64,000 bases of DNA from Lactobacillus sp. CBA3606 (GCF_002970935.1 NZ_CP027194.1:186001-250000), one strand, 5' to 3'. Positions 33,469-44,666 are shown, counted from the first letter of the stretch. Notes: generated from the sequence alone by a model not told the origin. Numbers and translations: made by a program.

Positions 33469-35325
33469 TTATTTGGTTACCGTTAAATTTTTTTGTTGCA
33501 CGTAATTGACTAACTTAATGATTGTTTTGAACCGATTAAACGGTGTGACGAGGTGCACGCCGTTAAATTCAGTACAGATGCCATCAATTAATTCTTTAGC
33601 GATTTGGAGACCAACCGCGGCTTCGTTGCCATCAAGTTCCGCCTGGGCCATCCGCGCGCGAACGGCTACCGGTAAACGGATGCCATGGACTTCATGATGC
33701 AAGAATTCCGCGTTTCGTTTTGAAACTAACGGCATTACCCCGATAAAAACGGGGATTTGTAAGTGACGCGCGCGTAAAGCTGCTGCTAAGTCGTGGACTT
33801 TTTCCAAATCAAAGACGGGTTGGGTAATGAGATAGTCGCAGCCATAAGCCAGCTTACGTTCAATCGATTTGGTCGAAACGGTGGTTCGAACGGCATTGGG
33901 ATTAAAAGCCCCGGCTACCCGAAAGTCGGTGGCTTGTTTGAGTGAATTTCCAGTTGGGCCAATCCCACTATTGAATTGTTTAATGAGTTTCATCAGTTCT
34001 ACAGAACGGACATCGCCAACTGAAGTGGCACCTGGAAAATCGCCTAATTTAGCCGGATCACCGGTCACCGCTAAGATATCTTCAATGCCTAAACTGTGTA
34101 AGCCCATGATTTCAGATTGCAATCCAATTAGATTTTGATCGCGCGTCGTCAAATGGACAATCGGTGTGATGCCGTAATTGAGCTTGAGTTGTGCAGCAAT
34201 CATGGTGTTGGCGATGCGGACACTTGCCAGCGAATTATCAGATAAGGTGATGCCGTCCACGCCAGCCGCTTTCAACCGTTGCGCCCCTTTGAAAAAATGA
34301 GCAGTTGCGAAGTCTTTCGGCGGATCGAGTTCCACTAAAACGGTTTTTTGTTGCGTGACCTTTTTTAAGAAATCATGGTGACCAACAGTAGGGGTCAGGG
34401 GCGTCGCAATGGGCGGAACGCCTTGATTTGAATGTGGGACAATGGTGCGACTAACCAGACCGCGTACTAATGCGGCGGTGTGTAAGGGGGTAGTCCCACA
34501 ACAGCCGCCAATTAAGTTCAAGCCTAATTGGCGGAAGCGCTCCGCATATTCTTCAAAATAACTGGGTTCGCCATCGTAGACCACCTGTCCGGCTTGGTTG
34601 GTACCTGGCAGGCCGGAATTGGGATAGACGGCCAACTGGACGTTAGCTGGAATCGGCAGGTTCTCAAACGATTGTGCTAAATAGTAAGGCCCTAACCGAC
34701 AATTAGTGCCGACCACCGCAGCTCCAGCGGCTGCCAGTTGAATGACTGCATCGGCAAACGTGGTCCCATCACGCAAGACGCCTGGCGCTAACATTGAAAC
34801 ATTCGTGATTACTGGCAGTGTCGTGTGGGCAGTGACAATCTTTAAAGCGGCTAATAATTCAGGCAAATCATAGTAGGTTTCTAATAAAATACCGTCTAAG
34901 GCTTTTGTCGCTAATAACGCATTTAATTGTTCCGTTAAGCTAGCAGTGATGGCAGCAGGCGTCGCTTGTTGAACGGTCTGATCGGTATCGCCAGCGAGGC
35001 CACCGATAGTTCCGAGTAAATAGACCGGATGATCCGCGGCTTGTTGGGCGGTTACTGCCAATTTGACGGCGGCTTGGTTAATTGCAACGACTTGGTCCTG
35101 TAAGTCATACCGTGTTAACTTTAAGCGATTGGCCGCATAAGTGTTGGTCTGAATCACATCCGCACCAGCATTAATGTAAGCTTGGTGAACCCGTAAGATC
35201 GTATCCGGATGGGTCAAATTCAGATTTTCAAAGGCGGATGAGAGACCATAATTGCCATATAGTAGGGTTCCCATCGCCCCATCTGCAACTAAGACCCGTT
35301 GTTTTAAAGCTTGGCGTAAGTTCAT
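33469..35325 (-). CDS. Bifunctional homocysteine S-methyltransferase / methylenetetrahydrofolate reductase
   Basis: The 618-residue protein is a YitJ-type fusion. Residues 1-300 form a zinc-dependent homocysteine methyltransferase (GAMGTLLYGNYG, GTNCRLG, IGGCCGTTPLHT with the three zinc Cys). Residues 325-618 form an FAD-dependent MTHFR (VLVELDPPKDF, DGITLSDNSLASVR). It supplies methyl-tetrahydrofolate to MetE, the gene just upstream (14 nt away), and may itself methylate homocysteine. ATG 35325 follows AAGGAAG; an earlier in-frame ATG lies inside metE. Confidence 0.93.
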   Translation of the reverse strand: MNLRQALKQRVLVADGAMGTLLYGNYGLSSAFENLNLTHPDTILRVHQAYINAGADVIQTNTYAANRLKLTRYDLQDQVVAINQAAVKLAVTAQQAADHPVYLLGTIGGLAGDTDQTVQQATPAAITASLTEQLNALLATKALDGILLETYYDLPELLAALKIVTAHTTLPVITNVSMLAPGVLRDGTTFADAVIQLAAAGAAVVGTNCRLGPYYLAQSFENLPIPANVQLAVYPNSGLPGTNQAGQVVYDGEPSYFEEYAERFRQLGLNLIGGCCGTTPLHTAALVRGLVSRTIVPHSNQGVPPIATPLTPTVGHHDFLKKVTQQKTVLVELDPPKDFATAHFFKGAQRLKAAGVDGITLSDNSLASVRIANTMIAAQLKLNYGITPIVHLTTRDQNLIGLQSEIMGLHSLGIEDILAVTGDPAKLGDFPGATSVGDVRSVELMKLIKQFNSGIGPTGNSLKQATDFRVAGAFNPNAVRTTVSTKSIERKLAYGCDYLITQPVFDLEKVHDLAAALRARHLQIPVFIGVMPLVSKRNAEFLHHEVHGIRLPVAVRARMAQAELDGNEAAVGLQIAKELIDGICTEFNGVHLVTPFNRFKTIIKLVNYVQQKNLTVTK

Positions 35326-35338
35326 TTTGACCACTTCC

Positions 35339-37645
35339 TTACTGCACTGACGCCGGTAGGGCTGCTCGAATCGCATTGCGAGCCGCCACCATGTTCTTCA
35401 AAGCTGCGACTGTTTCAGGTGCTTGTCGAGTTTTAAGGCCACAATCGGGATTAATCCAAAATTGATGCACATCAATCACCCGTAATGCCCGTTGAATATT
35501 GGTTTCAATTTCGGCCACACTGGGAACTCGCGGACTATGGATGTCGTAGACGCCTAACCCGATTGCTTGGTCATAACCAGTCTGTTCAAAGGCACTAATC
35601 AATTCGCCGTGACTACGAGAGGTTTCAATTGAAATGACGTCAGCATCGAGTGCTTTGATCGTTTCAATAATATCTGCAAAATTGGAATAGCACATATGGG
35701 TATGAATTTGCGTCTCATTGGCAACGCCCGTTGTCGTAATTTTAAATGAATAAACGGCTTCTTGCAGATAGGCTTGCCAGTGGCGGTGTTTGAGCGGTAG
35801 GCCTTCGCGGAGAGCTGGTTCATCGACCTGAATCAATTTAATACCGGCTTTTTCTAGATTTTGAACTTCTTGACGTAAAGCTAAAGCAATCTGATTTTGA
35901 ACTTGCGCTTTCGGTAAGTCATCACGGACAAAGCTCCAATTAATCATCGTCAAGGGAGCTGTCAACATGCCCTTCACTGGTTTATTCGTGAGGCTTTGCG
36001 CATACACCGCGGTCGCAACCGTGATGGGCTTCGTGTAAGCAACATCGCCAAAGATAATTGGTGGCCGCACTGCCCGCGAACCATAGGATTGGACCCAGCC
36101 ATTTTGCGTTGCGTAAAACCCGGTTAATTGTTGGCCAAAATATTCAACCATATCCGTTCGTTCAAATTCACCATGGACCAAAACATCTAAGCCCAGATCG
36201 GTCTGTAATTGAATCCAGCGCTTAATTTCAGCTTTTAGAAAGGTTTGGTAGTCAGTTTCACTAAGCTCGCCATGACGCCAAGCAGCTCGCTTTTCACGGA
36301 CTTTAGGACTTTGTGGAAAGCTACCAATCGTTGTAGTCGGTAGTAAGGGAAGCTTGAGCTTGGCCTGTTGTAAACGTCGCCGAACCGCAAAGGGAGCCTG
36401 GCGTTCAAAGGTTTGTTGCGATAGCTGTGCTTCAGCTGTACGGACCGTCTGATTATTGCGATGGCTGGAAGCATTCAGGGCGTGCAAGGCGGCTTGATTT
36501 TGATCAAAGGCGGTTTGGACGGCTTGAATACCGTGATTAGCGGCTGTCGTTAACGTGGTCAATTCTTGTAGCTTCTGGTCAGCAAACGCTAAGCCATGCC
36601 GTAAGACGGGATCAGCTTGTGATTCATTAGCGGTAGTGATGGGGACGTGAAGTAATGAATTGGCTGGTTGTAACCACAAGTGATCTGTTGGCACTAAGGA
36701 TTGTAAGGTCTGGACTAAGTCGAATTTTTGGTGCAAATCACTGGCCCAAACGTTGTGACCGTCAATAATGCCCGCAGCTAAAATTTTATCGCTAGGGAAA
36801 CCCGCAGTTTTTAGGTGCGCGAGATTTTCACCGTGGTCGTGCACAAGGTCTAACCCGATTGCTTGGACCGGCAGTTGGACCACTTGATCATACAAATCTA
36901 AGCTGTCAAAGTAAGTCTGTAGTTCAATATTTAACGTTGGTACGGCCTGATGTAAGGCAGTTAAGGCTGTTTGATAGGGGGCCAGTTCAGCTACCGTCGT
37001 TGTTTGGACTAATGTTGGTTCATCTAGTTGTATCCAGTGGGCGCCGGCAGCGACTAATTCTTGACAGACTTGCGTGTATAACGGTAATAGTTGCGGTAAC
37101 AAGGCCGTGATTGCGGCGGCATCCAGATATTGGCCGTGGCGTTTGCCCAGTTTTAAGAATGAAACTGGGCCTAAAATTACCGGTTTACCATCAATACCAA
37201 GTTCGGTTTTAGCTTCTTGGTAGTAGCGTAACCAGCGATTGTCGAGTAATTTAAATTGAACGTCATCGAATTCTGGCACGATGTAATGGTAGTTGATGTT
37301 GAACCATTTTGTCATTTCAGCGGCGACGACGGTAGCTGTACCGCGAGCAATCGCATAATAATCGGTCAAGTTTAACCGGTGATTGAATGAGCCAAACCGT
37401 TTGGGAATCGCCCCAAAGGCGGTCATTGTATCTAAAACGTGGTCATAGTCTGAGTTATCAGCCACAGGAATGTAAGTCACACCCAAGGCTTGTTGTTTCT
37501 TTAAATTGATTAAGCGTAATTTTTTAGCAGTGGCGTGAAATTCTGGCGCAGTTAACCGTTGTTGCCAGAAATGTTCCAATAAATGCTTCCATTCTCGATG
37601 TTCACCTAAGCGGGGATACCCCAAATTACTACTAATTACTGTCAT
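35339..37645 (-). CDS. metE: Cobalamin-independent methionine synthase
   Basis: The 768-residue enzyme transfers a methyl group from methyl-tetrahydrofolate polyglutamate to homocysteine. Both barrels are present ([15 protein letters not shown] at the start; [14 protein letters not shown] opening the second). Zinc ligands are visible in HTHMCYSNF and [12 protein letters not shown] 37645 follows AAAGGAGTGG; a GTG at 37654 is too close to it. A Met-specific T-box precedes the gene. Confidence 0.97.
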   Translation of the reverse strand: MTVISSNLGYPRLGEHREWKHLLEHFWQQRLTAPEFHATAKKLRLINLKKQQALGVTYIPVADNSDYDHVLDTMTAFGAIPKRFGSFNHRLNLTDYYAIARGTATVVAAEMTKWFNINYHYIVPEFDDVQFKLLDNRWLRYYQEAKTELGIDGKPVILGPVSFLKLGKRHGQYLDAAAITALLPQLLPLYTQVCQELVAAGAHWIQLDEPTLVQTTTVAELAPYQTALTALHQAVPTLNIELQTYFDSLDLYDQVVQLPVQAIGLDLVHDHGENLAHLKTAGFPSDKILAAGIIDGHNVWASDLHQKFDLVQTLQSLVPTDHLWLQPANSLLHVPITTANESQADPVLRHGLAFADQKLQELTTLTTAANHGIQAVQTAFDQNQAALHALNASSHRNNQTVRTAEAQLSQQTFERQAPFAVRRRLQQAKLKLPLLPTTTIGSFPQSPKVREKRAAWRHGELSETDYQTFLKAEIKRWIQLQTDLGLDVLVHGEFERTDMVEYFGQQLTGFYATQNGWVQSYGSRAVRPPIIFGDVAYTKPITVATAVYAQSLTNKPVKGMLTAPLTMINWSFVRDDLPKAQVQNQIALALRQEVQNLEKAGIKLIQVDEPALREGLPLKHRHWQAYLQEAVYSFKITTTGVANETQIHTHMCYSNFADIIETIKALDADVISIETSRSHGELISAFEQTGYDQAIGLGVYDIHSPRVPSVAEIETNIQRALRVIDVHQFWINPDCGLKTRQAPETVAALKNMVAARNAIRAALPASVQ

Positions 37646-37676
37646 CTTGACCACTCCTTTAATCTAATTGAACATA

Positions 37677-37950
37677 AAAAAACGGTAACCGCGTCGCAAA
37701 AGGACGAAGTTACCGTTCGTGGTACCACCTTAATTCATCAATATCTCATGATATTGATCTTATCCCGTACATATCATACGGTAGCGGGGTAACAGTGGCT
37801 GGCTGTCATCACTTGGCAAAAAGCTCAGTGGTGCCGTTTAGAGGCCATTTTCGTTGCATCGTTGCCTGGCTTGTTTTGCACTAATCCAAGCTCACTGTTC
37901 AGGACGACGCAATTACTTTCCTCATCAAAACGTTGTTATTTTTAGGTTGC
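37677..37950 (-). promoter_or_regulatory. T-box riboswitch of metE (Met specifier)
   Basis: On the minus strand the leader has the T-box sequence AAGGTGGTACCACG (37731-37718), a stem I region and a terminator (AACGGTAAC.../GGTTACCGTT plus T7). The putative specifier is ATG at 37848-37846 in the context GAAAATGG. It should let uncharged tRNA-Met switch on metE and the downstream fusion. Confidence 0.92.
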
Positions 37951-37952
37951 TT

Positions 37953-37981
37953 AGAAAATACCACCTAAATTAACTAAAGTC
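37953..37981 (-). promoter_or_regulatory. metE promoter
   Basis: Minus-strand TTGACT, 17-bp spacer and TATTTT sit just ahead of the T-box. Confidence 0.75.
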
Positions 37982-38140
37982 AAATCTAATTTTAATCATT
38001 TAGCCATTTTTATCAGTCTAACCTCATCATACGAGCGCCTCGTTCACGTGACAGAGCAGGTTTTTCAAGCTTTTTTGGCTTACTAGATAGTTAAGCCCAA
38101 TCATTAATCTAACTGACGCCTTTAAAAGGAAGATCGTAGC

Positions 38141-38196
38141 GGGTTCCTAAGTGACTCATTGCACAGCAATGAGCAATTTAGGAACCCCATTTTTTC
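38141..38196 (+). terminator. Strong hairpin terminator with no gene upstream on its strand
   Basis: GGGTTCCTAA/TTAGGAACCC encloses a second perfect stem CTCATTGC-ACA-GCAATGAG, followed by six T. Nothing codes on the plus strand between it and the minus-strand metE leader. It could be an attenuator for the sulfation genes starting at 38346 or the end of a short RNA. The rest of 38000-38345 shows only AT-rich sequence and a small dyad near 38211. Confidence 0.7.
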
Positions 38197-38345
38197 GAGC
38201 GACCGTACGCTGACCAACGGTGGTTAGTCATAAATTAGTCATATTATTTTCGAGATATGGTTATAGCTTTAAACAAAGTTATTGCTAGGATATTGTTTGA
38301 GCCCACTTAAGTCAGTTAAAAAAATAAAAAATTAGGATGATCAAA

Positions 38346-39962
38346 ATGACGAAAAGTATATTACAGCGACTATTTGCAAAACATCAAACTAAAAAAGCGG
38401 TGCTGATTTTAGGGAGTGGTCGTTCTGGCACGTCGGTTTTGACCAGATGTATTAATTTGATGGGTATTTCGCTAGGGACGGACAATTTGTTGGCCCCCAG
38501 CAAGAAGATTAACCCGAAAGGCTATTTTGAGAATAAGGATATTATCAAAATTCATAAATCATTAGGTGGTAAGTTACGGTACCGGCCAGCTTTTGAAGGG
38601 TATTATGACAGCCCTAAAATTAAGCAGGACCGGCAGGATTTGACGAATTATCTCACTAACTTTTTTGAAAATGAGTCCTATTTAGCGATTAAAGATCCGC
38701 GCATGAATGATTACATCGACTTATGGCAACAAGTGTTAGCCGAGATTGACGTTCAACCGGCTGAAATTATTTTATTACGTCATCCACTGGACGTCGTTAG
38801 TTCCAATGAACGGGCTTGGCACCGGGATACAACGTTGGCGATGCGGCAATGGCAAGTACGGACGCTATTATCGTTACGCGATACCCATGCGCAAAATCGG
38901 ATTTTAGTGACGTATGAGGATTTATTCAATCAGCCACTGGCAACCTTACATCGCATCGCTGATAAATTAGGCTTGCCTTGGCCAACTGATGAAGCGGCTT
39001 TGAGTGCTGAGATTGATGATTTCATTGATCCCAAGCTACAGCAGAGTGATAGTGGCGAATCCGTCGCCGCCTTTGCGGCCCGCACGGATGTCGCACCGGA
39101 TGTTAAAGCATTGTATCTATTAGGCATGCAAGCAGCCGATGATGAAACTTTCTTTGAATCAGCAGATTTCAATCAACAAATTCAAGCACTGACGACGGCC
39201 TATCTGACAGACTATGGCGCTTTATATCGTGATTTCAACGCCAAGATTACGCATGAAACAGTTTTTGTTTTTGGCAATCATCAAACTGAAATTAATCAAG
39301 TTAATGCACAATTGATTAACAATGGTGTGGTCATGGAAAATGATCAGACGGCTGATAGTCATGATGATGTTGTTGCCTTGACGCAGTCACTAAAGGCTGG
39401 GGTGGCTGATATTAAGACATATACTAAGGACTTTTCGTTAGTCGAACGGAAAGAGAACCTGAACAATTATTTACGACGTCATGCCAAACGTACGGAACGG
39501 TGGGGCGTTGGCGATGCCGCGATGATGGCAGTTCCCGAAATGGTCACCACAGTAAGTGCTGAGATTGGTGCTGATACGCATCATATCGTGATTGCTGAAG
39601 ACTACATGGCAATCGAAAATCAAGCTCAATTACAAACAGCGTTGCAGCACTTAATTCGAACGGTGCAAGCCGTTCAACAACGGCCTTACTTAGTCGTCCT
39701 AGCCGAGGAGCTGGAGAGCGACGCAACGGCACAGCGTATTCAAACGTTTATCAATACAGCAGCGGTGGCGCAACCGGCAGTACTGGCAACCGCAACCAGC
39801 AAACCAATCATGTTGAAAACACCGCTTGATTGGCAACAAGTCGCCGAAAATGTGACCCGTTTATGCGAAGTGGCTAGTCAAGGTCGCGCGGGTCAGGCCG
39901 AATTAAACCAATTTATTGATGTGAATGCCACCAAAATTTTAAAACAGATAGGTGATAAATAA
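38346..39962 (+). CDS. PAPS-type sulfotransferase with C-terminal extension
   Basis: The 538-residue protein starts with a sulfotransferase fold: [15 protein letters not shown] (residues 20-34) is the 5'-phosphosulfate loop, and [20 protein letters not shown] holds the 3'-phosphate-binding Arg/Ser region. It should transfer sulfate from PAPS to a hydroxyl on an unknown glycan, lipid or protein. Residues ~300-538 are an extension I do not recognise, without membrane helices. ATG 38346 fits TAGGAT; ATG 38337 would overlap it. The next gene, sat, starts on its stop codon. Confidence 0.82.
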   Translation: MTKSILQRLFAKHQTKKAVLILGSGRSGTSVLTRCINLMGISLGTDNLLAPSKKINPKGYFENKDIIKIHKSLGGKLRYRPAFEGYYDSPKIKQDRQDLTNYLTNFFENESYLAIKDPRMNDYIDLWQQVLAEIDVQPAEIILLRHPLDVVSSNERAWHRDTTLAMRQWQVRTLLSLRDTHAQNRILVTYEDLFNQPLATLHRIADKLGLPWPTDEAALSAEIDDFIDPKLQQSDSGESVAAFAARTDVAPDVKALYLLGMQAADDETFFESADFNQQIQALTTAYLTDYGALYRDFNAKITHETVFVFGNHQTEINQVNAQLINNGVVMENDQTADSHDDVVALTQSLKAGVADIKTYTKDFSLVERKENLNNYLRRHAKRTERWGVGDAAMMAVPEMVTTVSAEIGADTHHIVIAEDYMAIENQAQLQTALQHLIRTVQAVQQRPYLVVLAEELESDATAQRIQTFINTAAVAQPAVLATATSKPIMLKTPLDWQQVAENVTRLCEVASQGRAGQAELNQFIDVNATKILKQIGDK

Positions 39963-41131
39963 TGGAAAAAGTATATGGTATTACCCCACATGGGGGTCAA
40001 TTAATTAATTTAGAAGACTATTCAGTTGTGGCTCAAACTGAGGCAGCCCAATTGCCTAGCTTAACAATCAATGCTTGGAATTTATCTGATTTAGAACTAA
40101 TCGGCATCGGCGGTTTCAGCCCTTTGACCGGCTTTATGACTAGTGATGATTACCATGCTGTGGTTAACACGATGCATTTAAATAACGGGGTTATCTGGAG
40201 TGTGCCCATCACGTTGCCAGTATCAAAAGCGGTGGCGGCAACAATTGAATTAAACCAAAAAATTGCCTTAAAAACTGCGGATGGCACCATTTATGGCACG
40301 CTCTTAGTTGAAGATAAATATGTGCCAGATAAGCAACTTGAAGCGCAGCATGTGTATGGGACCACTGAAGTTGCCCATCCTGGGGTTAAACGGTTATTTG
40401 AAAATGGTGACGTTTATTTAGGCGGTGCCATCAAGTTACTTAAAAAGCCTAGTCATGGTGATTTCAATGAATTTTATATGGCGCCAATCGAAACCCGAAA
40501 AATGTTCCATGACTTAGGGTGGCAGACTATCGTGGGCTTCCAAACTCGGAATCCCATTCATCGAGCCCATGAATATATTCAAAAATTAGCCTTAGAAAAT
40601 GTTGACGGCTTATTCCTCAATCCATTAGTTGGCGAAACTAAGGCTGATGATATTCCGGCGGATGTTCGAATGGCAAGTTATCAAACCATTTTGAAGTATT
40701 ACTATCCGGCTGATCGGGTTCGGCTAGTCATTTATCCCGCAGCTATGCGGTATGCCGGGCCTAAAGAGGCCATTTTACATGCAATTGTCCGCAAAAATTA
40801 TGGGTGTACTGACTTTATCGTGGGCCGTGACCATGCCGGTGTTGGCGATTATTATGGTACTTATGAGGCCCAAGAGCTGATTGCGACTGTCGAGGATGAA
40901 CTAGGGATGCATTTCTTTAAGTTTGATAATGCCTTCTATTGCCAAAAATGTGGCGCCATGGCGACCAGCAAAACTTGTCCGCACGATGATGTCGATCATG
41001 TCTCATTAAGTGGAACTAAAGTACGGCAGATGCTGAGTGACGGCGTTGTGCCACCAAAAGAGGTCTCTCGTCCAGAAGTGGCCCAAGTCTTAATTGATGG
41101 TTTGCAGCGTAAACGCGAAATGGAGGTCTAA
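39962..41131 (+). CDS. sat: ATP sulfurylase
   Basis: The 389-residue enzyme makes adenosine phosphosulfate (APS) from ATP and sulfate. It has [27 protein letters not shown] and a zinc-binding [16 protein letters not shown] loop, all typical of the Bacillus-type homomeric enzyme. It overlaps the sulfotransferase gene by one base and cysC follows after 2 nt, so sulfate activation and use are in one transcript. Confidence 0.95.
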   Translation: MEKVYGITPHGGQLINLEDYSVVAQTEAAQLPSLTINAWNLSDLELIGIGGFSPLTGFMTSDDYHAVVNTMHLNNGVIWSVPITLPVSKAVAATIELNQKIALKTADGTIYGTLLVEDKYVPDKQLEAQHVYGTTEVAHPGVKRLFENGDVYLGGAIKLLKKPSHGDFNEFYMAPIETRKMFHDLGWQTIVGFQTRNPIHRAHEYIQKLALENVDGLFLNPLVGETKADDIPADVRMASYQTILKYYYPADRVRLVIYPAAMRYAGPKEAILHAIVRKNYGCTDFIVGRDHAGVGDYYGTYEAQELIATVEDELGMHFFKFDNAFYCQKCGAMATSKTCPHDDVDHVSLSGTKVRQMLSDGVVPPKEVSRPEVAQVLIDGLQRKREMEV

Positions 41132-41133
41132 GG

Positions 41134-41769
41134 ATGGCTAAAGCTGAAAATATTACGTGGCAGGATTCAAAAGTGAATAAGATCCAGCGGCAAGCGTTGA
41201 TGGGTCATAAGAGTGCCGTACTATGGTTCACTGGATTATCCGGTTCAGGAAAGTCAACAATAGCTAATGAAGTTGAAAAACAACTTTTCAGTCAACAAAT
41301 CGGCAGTTATGTCTTAGACGGCGATAATATCCGTTTTGGGCTAAACAGTAATTTGGGATTTTCAGCTGCTGAGCGGCAAGAGAATATTCGTCGCATTGGT
41401 GAAGTTTCCAAATTGTTTATAGATGCCGGTGTGCTGACGCTGACGGCCTTTATTTCACCTTACCGTGCTGACCGTGATCAGGTTCGGGCCTTACTAGCAG
41501 CGGATGAATTCATCGAGGTTTATGTCGATACGCCGATTGAAGTTTGTGAACAGCGCGATGTTAAGCAGTTGTATGCGAAAGCGCGGCGTGGTGAAATCAC
41601 CGGTTTTACCGGCATTGATGCGCCCTATGAAGCGCCAGTTAATCCAGAGATTACGATCAATACCGCTGAACAACCATTAGCTGCTTCTGTCGCTCAGGTG
41701 TTGGACTATTTGCATGAAAATGCGTATATCGACTTAGCTCATGCCAAGGATTTTGAAGCGATTGATTAG
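41134..41769 (+). CDS. cysC: APS kinase
   Basis: The 211-residue kinase phosphorylates APS to PAPS. Walker A is [19 protein letters not shown], the RRIGEV region, SPYRADRD and the [14 protein letters not shown] segment that holds APS are all present. In lineages that reduce sulfate via APS this step is not needed, so its presence fits a need for PAPS itself. Confidence 0.95.
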   Translation: MAKAENITWQDSKVNKIQRQALMGHKSAVLWFTGLSGSGKSTIANEVEKQLFSQQIGSYVLDGDNIRFGLNSNLGFSAAERQENIRRIGEVSKLFIDAGVLTLTAFISPYRADRDQVRALLAADEFIEVYVDTPIEVCEQRDVKQLYAKARRGEITGFTGIDAPYEAPVNPEITINTAEQPLAASVAQVLDYLHENAYIDLAHAKDFEAID

Positions 41770-41776
41770 CGCCATC

Positions 41777-42694
41777 ATGGCGACCATCAAAGCGTATGAT
41801 CGGATTTTCGTTTACCGCCATACGAACCCTGATCCGGATGCGATTGGCACGCAATTTGGGTTAGTCACAGTGCTCCAGCAAGCTTTCCCAGCTAAAATGG
41901 TGATGGCGATGGGGACGATTCCACCGGCCCTGCAGTGGTTGAGTGAACCAATGTCCACGGCCATCACGGCCACGGCCACTGATTTAGTGATTGTGGTTGA
42001 TTGTGCCAATCAAAAGCGGATTGATGGCAGACTGCCGGCTGGTGCCAAGATCATCAAAATTGATCACCATCCTAACCATGATCCTTATGGTGATTTGAAC
42101 TGGGTGGACGAGCAAGTGGCGAGTTGTGCCGAATTAATTGCTAGGCTCGCACAAACGGCCCAGTTACCGGTGACACCGGTTGCGGCGACCCGATTGTATG
42201 CGGGGATTATCGGCGATACGGTTCGATTCTCAACCCCGGAAACGACGGCGCAAACCCTGCAAATCGCTACTGACTTAGTCGCAGTTGGTGTGGATGTGGC
42301 GCAGGTTAGTCATCACGAAATGGATTTGTCACCAGCACTGAGTAAGCTATTTGGTTATGTTTTAAGTGAAATCCAAGTGGATGCGGCCGGATTAGGTCAA
42401 ATTGTTTTAACCCAGTCGCAATTAACGGTGTTTGGCTTGTTACCTGGTGAAGAAGATGCGGTTGTTAAATTACCGGGACAGTTGACTAATGTCGCTGTCT
42501 GGTTATTGTTTATTGAACAACCAGATGGTCAATATCGGGTACATTTCCGGTCTAAAGCACTGGCGATTGATTCAGTTGCCCGAGCTTATCATGGTGGCGG
42601 TCATCCGCTAGCGAGTGGGGCGTTTATCCCCGATTTAGCAACGGTCCAGTCGGTGGTTCAGCATGTTCAGGCGCTGATGAAAAAAACAAGTTGA
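41777..42694 (+). CDS. nrnA: DHH phosphoesterase, NrnA/PAP phosphatase type
   Basis: The 305-residue protein has the DHH-DHHA1 architecture: HTNPDPDAIG, VDCAN, IDHHPNHDPYGD and the C-terminal HGGGHPLASGAF. NrnA proteins degrade nanoRNAs and remove the 3'-phosphate of PAP, the by-product of PAPS-dependent sulfation, which fits this operon. ATG 41777 is used, 8 nt after cysC; the ribosome binding site is weak, suggesting coupling. Confidence 0.88.
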   Translation: MATIKAYDRIFVYRHTNPDPDAIGTQFGLVTVLQQAFPAKMVMAMGTIPPALQWLSEPMSTAITATATDLVIVVDCANQKRIDGRLPAGAKIIKIDHHPNHDPYGDLNWVDEQVASCAELIARLAQTAQLPVTPVAATRLYAGIIGDTVRFSTPETTAQTLQIATDLVAVGVDVAQVSHHEMDLSPALSKLFGYVLSEIQVDAAGLGQIVLTQSQLTVFGLLPGEEDAVVKLPGQLTNVAVWLLFIEQPDGQYRVHFRSKALAIDSVARAYHGGGHPLASGAFIPDLATVQSVVQHVQALMKKTS

Positions 42695-42733
42695 TGACGT
42701 AACCAAGTGTCTGCGAGCTAACCAATCATATTA

Positions 42734-42778
42734 ACCATTTAAACCCCGTAATAAAATTATGGGGTTTAAATGGTTTTT
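42734..42778 (+). terminator. Intrinsic terminator after the sulfation operon
   Basis: CCATTTAAACCCC pairs perfectly with GGGGTTTAAATGG, followed by a T run. Confidence 0.88.
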
Positions 42779-42858
42779 AACGGTAATTTAAAGCATAATG
42801 AAGGTTGCTTTAATTAATAAAAAAATTATATTGAGAGATATTAGGAGGAAATCGCGAC

Positions 42859-44601
42859 ATGCGAAAAAAAGGCATAATTATTTCGGTAATCGTGGTGATT
42901 TTAGTGGCAATTGGTAGTGGCTATGGTTACAAGCACTATCAGTCAACGACTACCACTAAGCAGACTACGACAAGTAATATTCGATCTGATCAAGCAGTTA
43001 AGAAAGATATCAATACGCGGTTGGTGACTAATGAGAGTAAAGCGCAGTCAGGTATGAAGACTACTTTGAAAAAAGCAGTCAATAATAAGCAGTATACGGT
43101 CAATAACATGTATACCAAGGTCAATCCATACGGCACCTCCCCGTTGTCAGCAGTAGTGATTTTTCAAACGACTAAAGCGGCTAAAATTAGTTATACTGTC
43201 GCTGGTAAGAGCAAAGCGACTTCAATTACGAATACACAAAGTAAGTATTCAACGCACCACCAGCTACAAGTGTTGGGATTGTATGCCAATACCAATAATC
43301 AAGTGAAGGTGAAAGTAACCTATAAAGATGGGACCAGCACGTCGAAAACGATTCATTTACAGACGGCTAAGTTGCCGAGTTCGTTAACCAGTATCAAAAT
43401 TAATGTTAAAAAAGCGAACAAACAAAAGATGGTTGTGGGCACTGGTAACTCGAAGTTAACGTTTATGGTGCGGACGACGATTTCTGGGAAGAATCAAGCA
43501 AAGAACTTTACCTTTGGACTTGATGCGGATGGCGCGATTCGCTGGTATACTACAAAACCAACGTCGCATATTTTTAAGCAATTAACCAACGGGCATTTGT
43601 TGATTTGGACGAAATCCAAGAGTAGTCATTCTTATTTCGATGAATTAGTTGAAATGGATTATACCGGGAAAGTCTATAAGACTTACAAGTTCAATCATAA
43701 GGCCTGGGGTAAAACGAAGGGTTCAAAGAAGCAAAATCATAACCAAGTCCATCATGATGTGACCGAGTTAGCGAATGGCGACTTGATTGCCACGGTATCT
43801 GATGGTGGCCGGACTTACGTGGAAGATACGATGATTGTGATTTCGCATCGGACGGGTAAAATTATCAAAGTCATTAATTTGAAAAAAATATTACCGGCGA
43901 AATTCTATACGACCTATAATGCGACAAGTTCAAATAAGTATATGGGCAAAAAGGATTGGTTCCATCAAAATTCAGTTTATTATACGAAGTCGGACAATAG
44001 TCTGATTATCTCTAGTCGAAACCAGAACTTAGTGATGAAGATTAACTATAAGACGGAAAAGATTCAATGGATTTTATCGGGTAAAAAGCGTTCAGCTTGG
44101 CCGAAATCATACCGGAAGTATCTATTGAAGGCGAGTGGTAAGATTGCCTGGCCAGGTGGGCAACACGCGGCAATTGTTGATCCAACGACATTAAAAAACA
44201 AAAATTCCTTAAAACTGTTGATTTTTAACAATAATATCGCAGTTGGAACGACTAAAAAGTCCTTAGCTGCTTCATCAGGGAAGTATTCTGAAGGCGTTGA
44301 ATATCGCATCAATGAAAAGACGAAGACCATTAAGCAAGTGGCTAGCTATGGAAAATCATTAGGTAAGGCCAACTTTGCCGATATCATTGGCTCTAACCGG
44401 TACTTGAGTGCGACTAACCGGCTGATTGATTTTGGTTGGCTAGATAGTGGTAAGGCCGCTAATATTATTGAATACGATCAAAAGACGCAACAAGAAGTCT
44501 TTAATGTGAAGTTGACGAATCTTGGTAGTGGCGGGTACGTTTATCGTGCTGAACGCTTCTCACTGTATCCGACTAAGCATGCTTATGGGATTAACGAATA
44601 G
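42859..44601 (+). CDS. Arylsulfate sulfotransferase-like surface protein
   Basis: The 580-residue protein has an N-terminal membrane anchor (IIISVIVVILVAIGSGYGY), a Thr/Lys-rich linker and a beta-propeller matching ASST enzymes. DWFHQNSVYY holds the His (about 369) that forms the sulfohistidine intermediate; HHD near 299 and SSRNQN near 387 match the other active-site His and Arg. ASSTs move sulfate between phenolic compounds without PAPS. Lying outside the membrane next to a PAPS pathway, it could use or remodel sulfated surface molecules. Basic residues are abundant. Confidence 0.82.
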   Translation: MRKKGIIISVIVVILVAIGSGYGYKHYQSTTTTKQTTTSNIRSDQAVKKDINTRLVTNESKAQSGMKTTLKKAVNNKQYTVNNMYTKVNPYGTSPLSAVVIFQTTKAAKISYTVAGKSKATSITNTQSKYSTHHQLQVLGLYANTNNQVKVKVTYKDGTSTSKTIHLQTAKLPSSLTSIKINVKKANKQKMVVGTGNSKLTFMVRTTISGKNQAKNFTFGLDADGAIRWYTTKPTSHIFKQLTNGHLLIWTKSKSSHSYFDELVEMDYTGKVYKTYKFNHKAWGKTKGSKKQNHNQVHHDVTELANGDLIATVSDGGRTYVEDTMIVISHRTGKIIKVINLKKILPAKFYTTYNATSSNKYMGKKDWFHQNSVYYTKSDNSLIISSRNQNLVMKINYKTEKIQWILSGKKRSAWPKSYRKYLLKASGKIAWPGGQHAAIVDPTTLKNKNSLKLLIFNNNIAVGTTKKSLAASSGKYSEGVEYRINEKTKTIKQVASYGKSLGKANFADIIGSNRYLSATNRLIDFGWLDSGKAANIIEYDQKTQQEVFNVKLTNLGSGGYVYRAERFSLYPTKHAYGINE

Positions 44602-44616
44602 TATTTTGTGAACGTG

Positions 44617-44666
44617 AAAAGTCGATTTGAAGCCTGATTATGAGGGCTTTAGATCGACTTTTTTTT
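44617..44666 (+). terminator. Intrinsic terminator
   Basis: AAAAGTCGAT pairs with ATCGACTTTT and runs into eight T. Confidence 0.85.

Noticed and set aside
33506-34138. Plus-strand ORFs opposite the methyltransferase/MTHFR gene
   Set aside because: They mirror the codon pattern of a clearly conserved minus-strand gene and have no ribosome binding sites.
38000-38345. T-box or SAM riboswitch in front of the sulfotransferase
   Set aside because: No T-box sequence on the plus strand and no recognisable SAM-box motifs; only a terminator hairpin.
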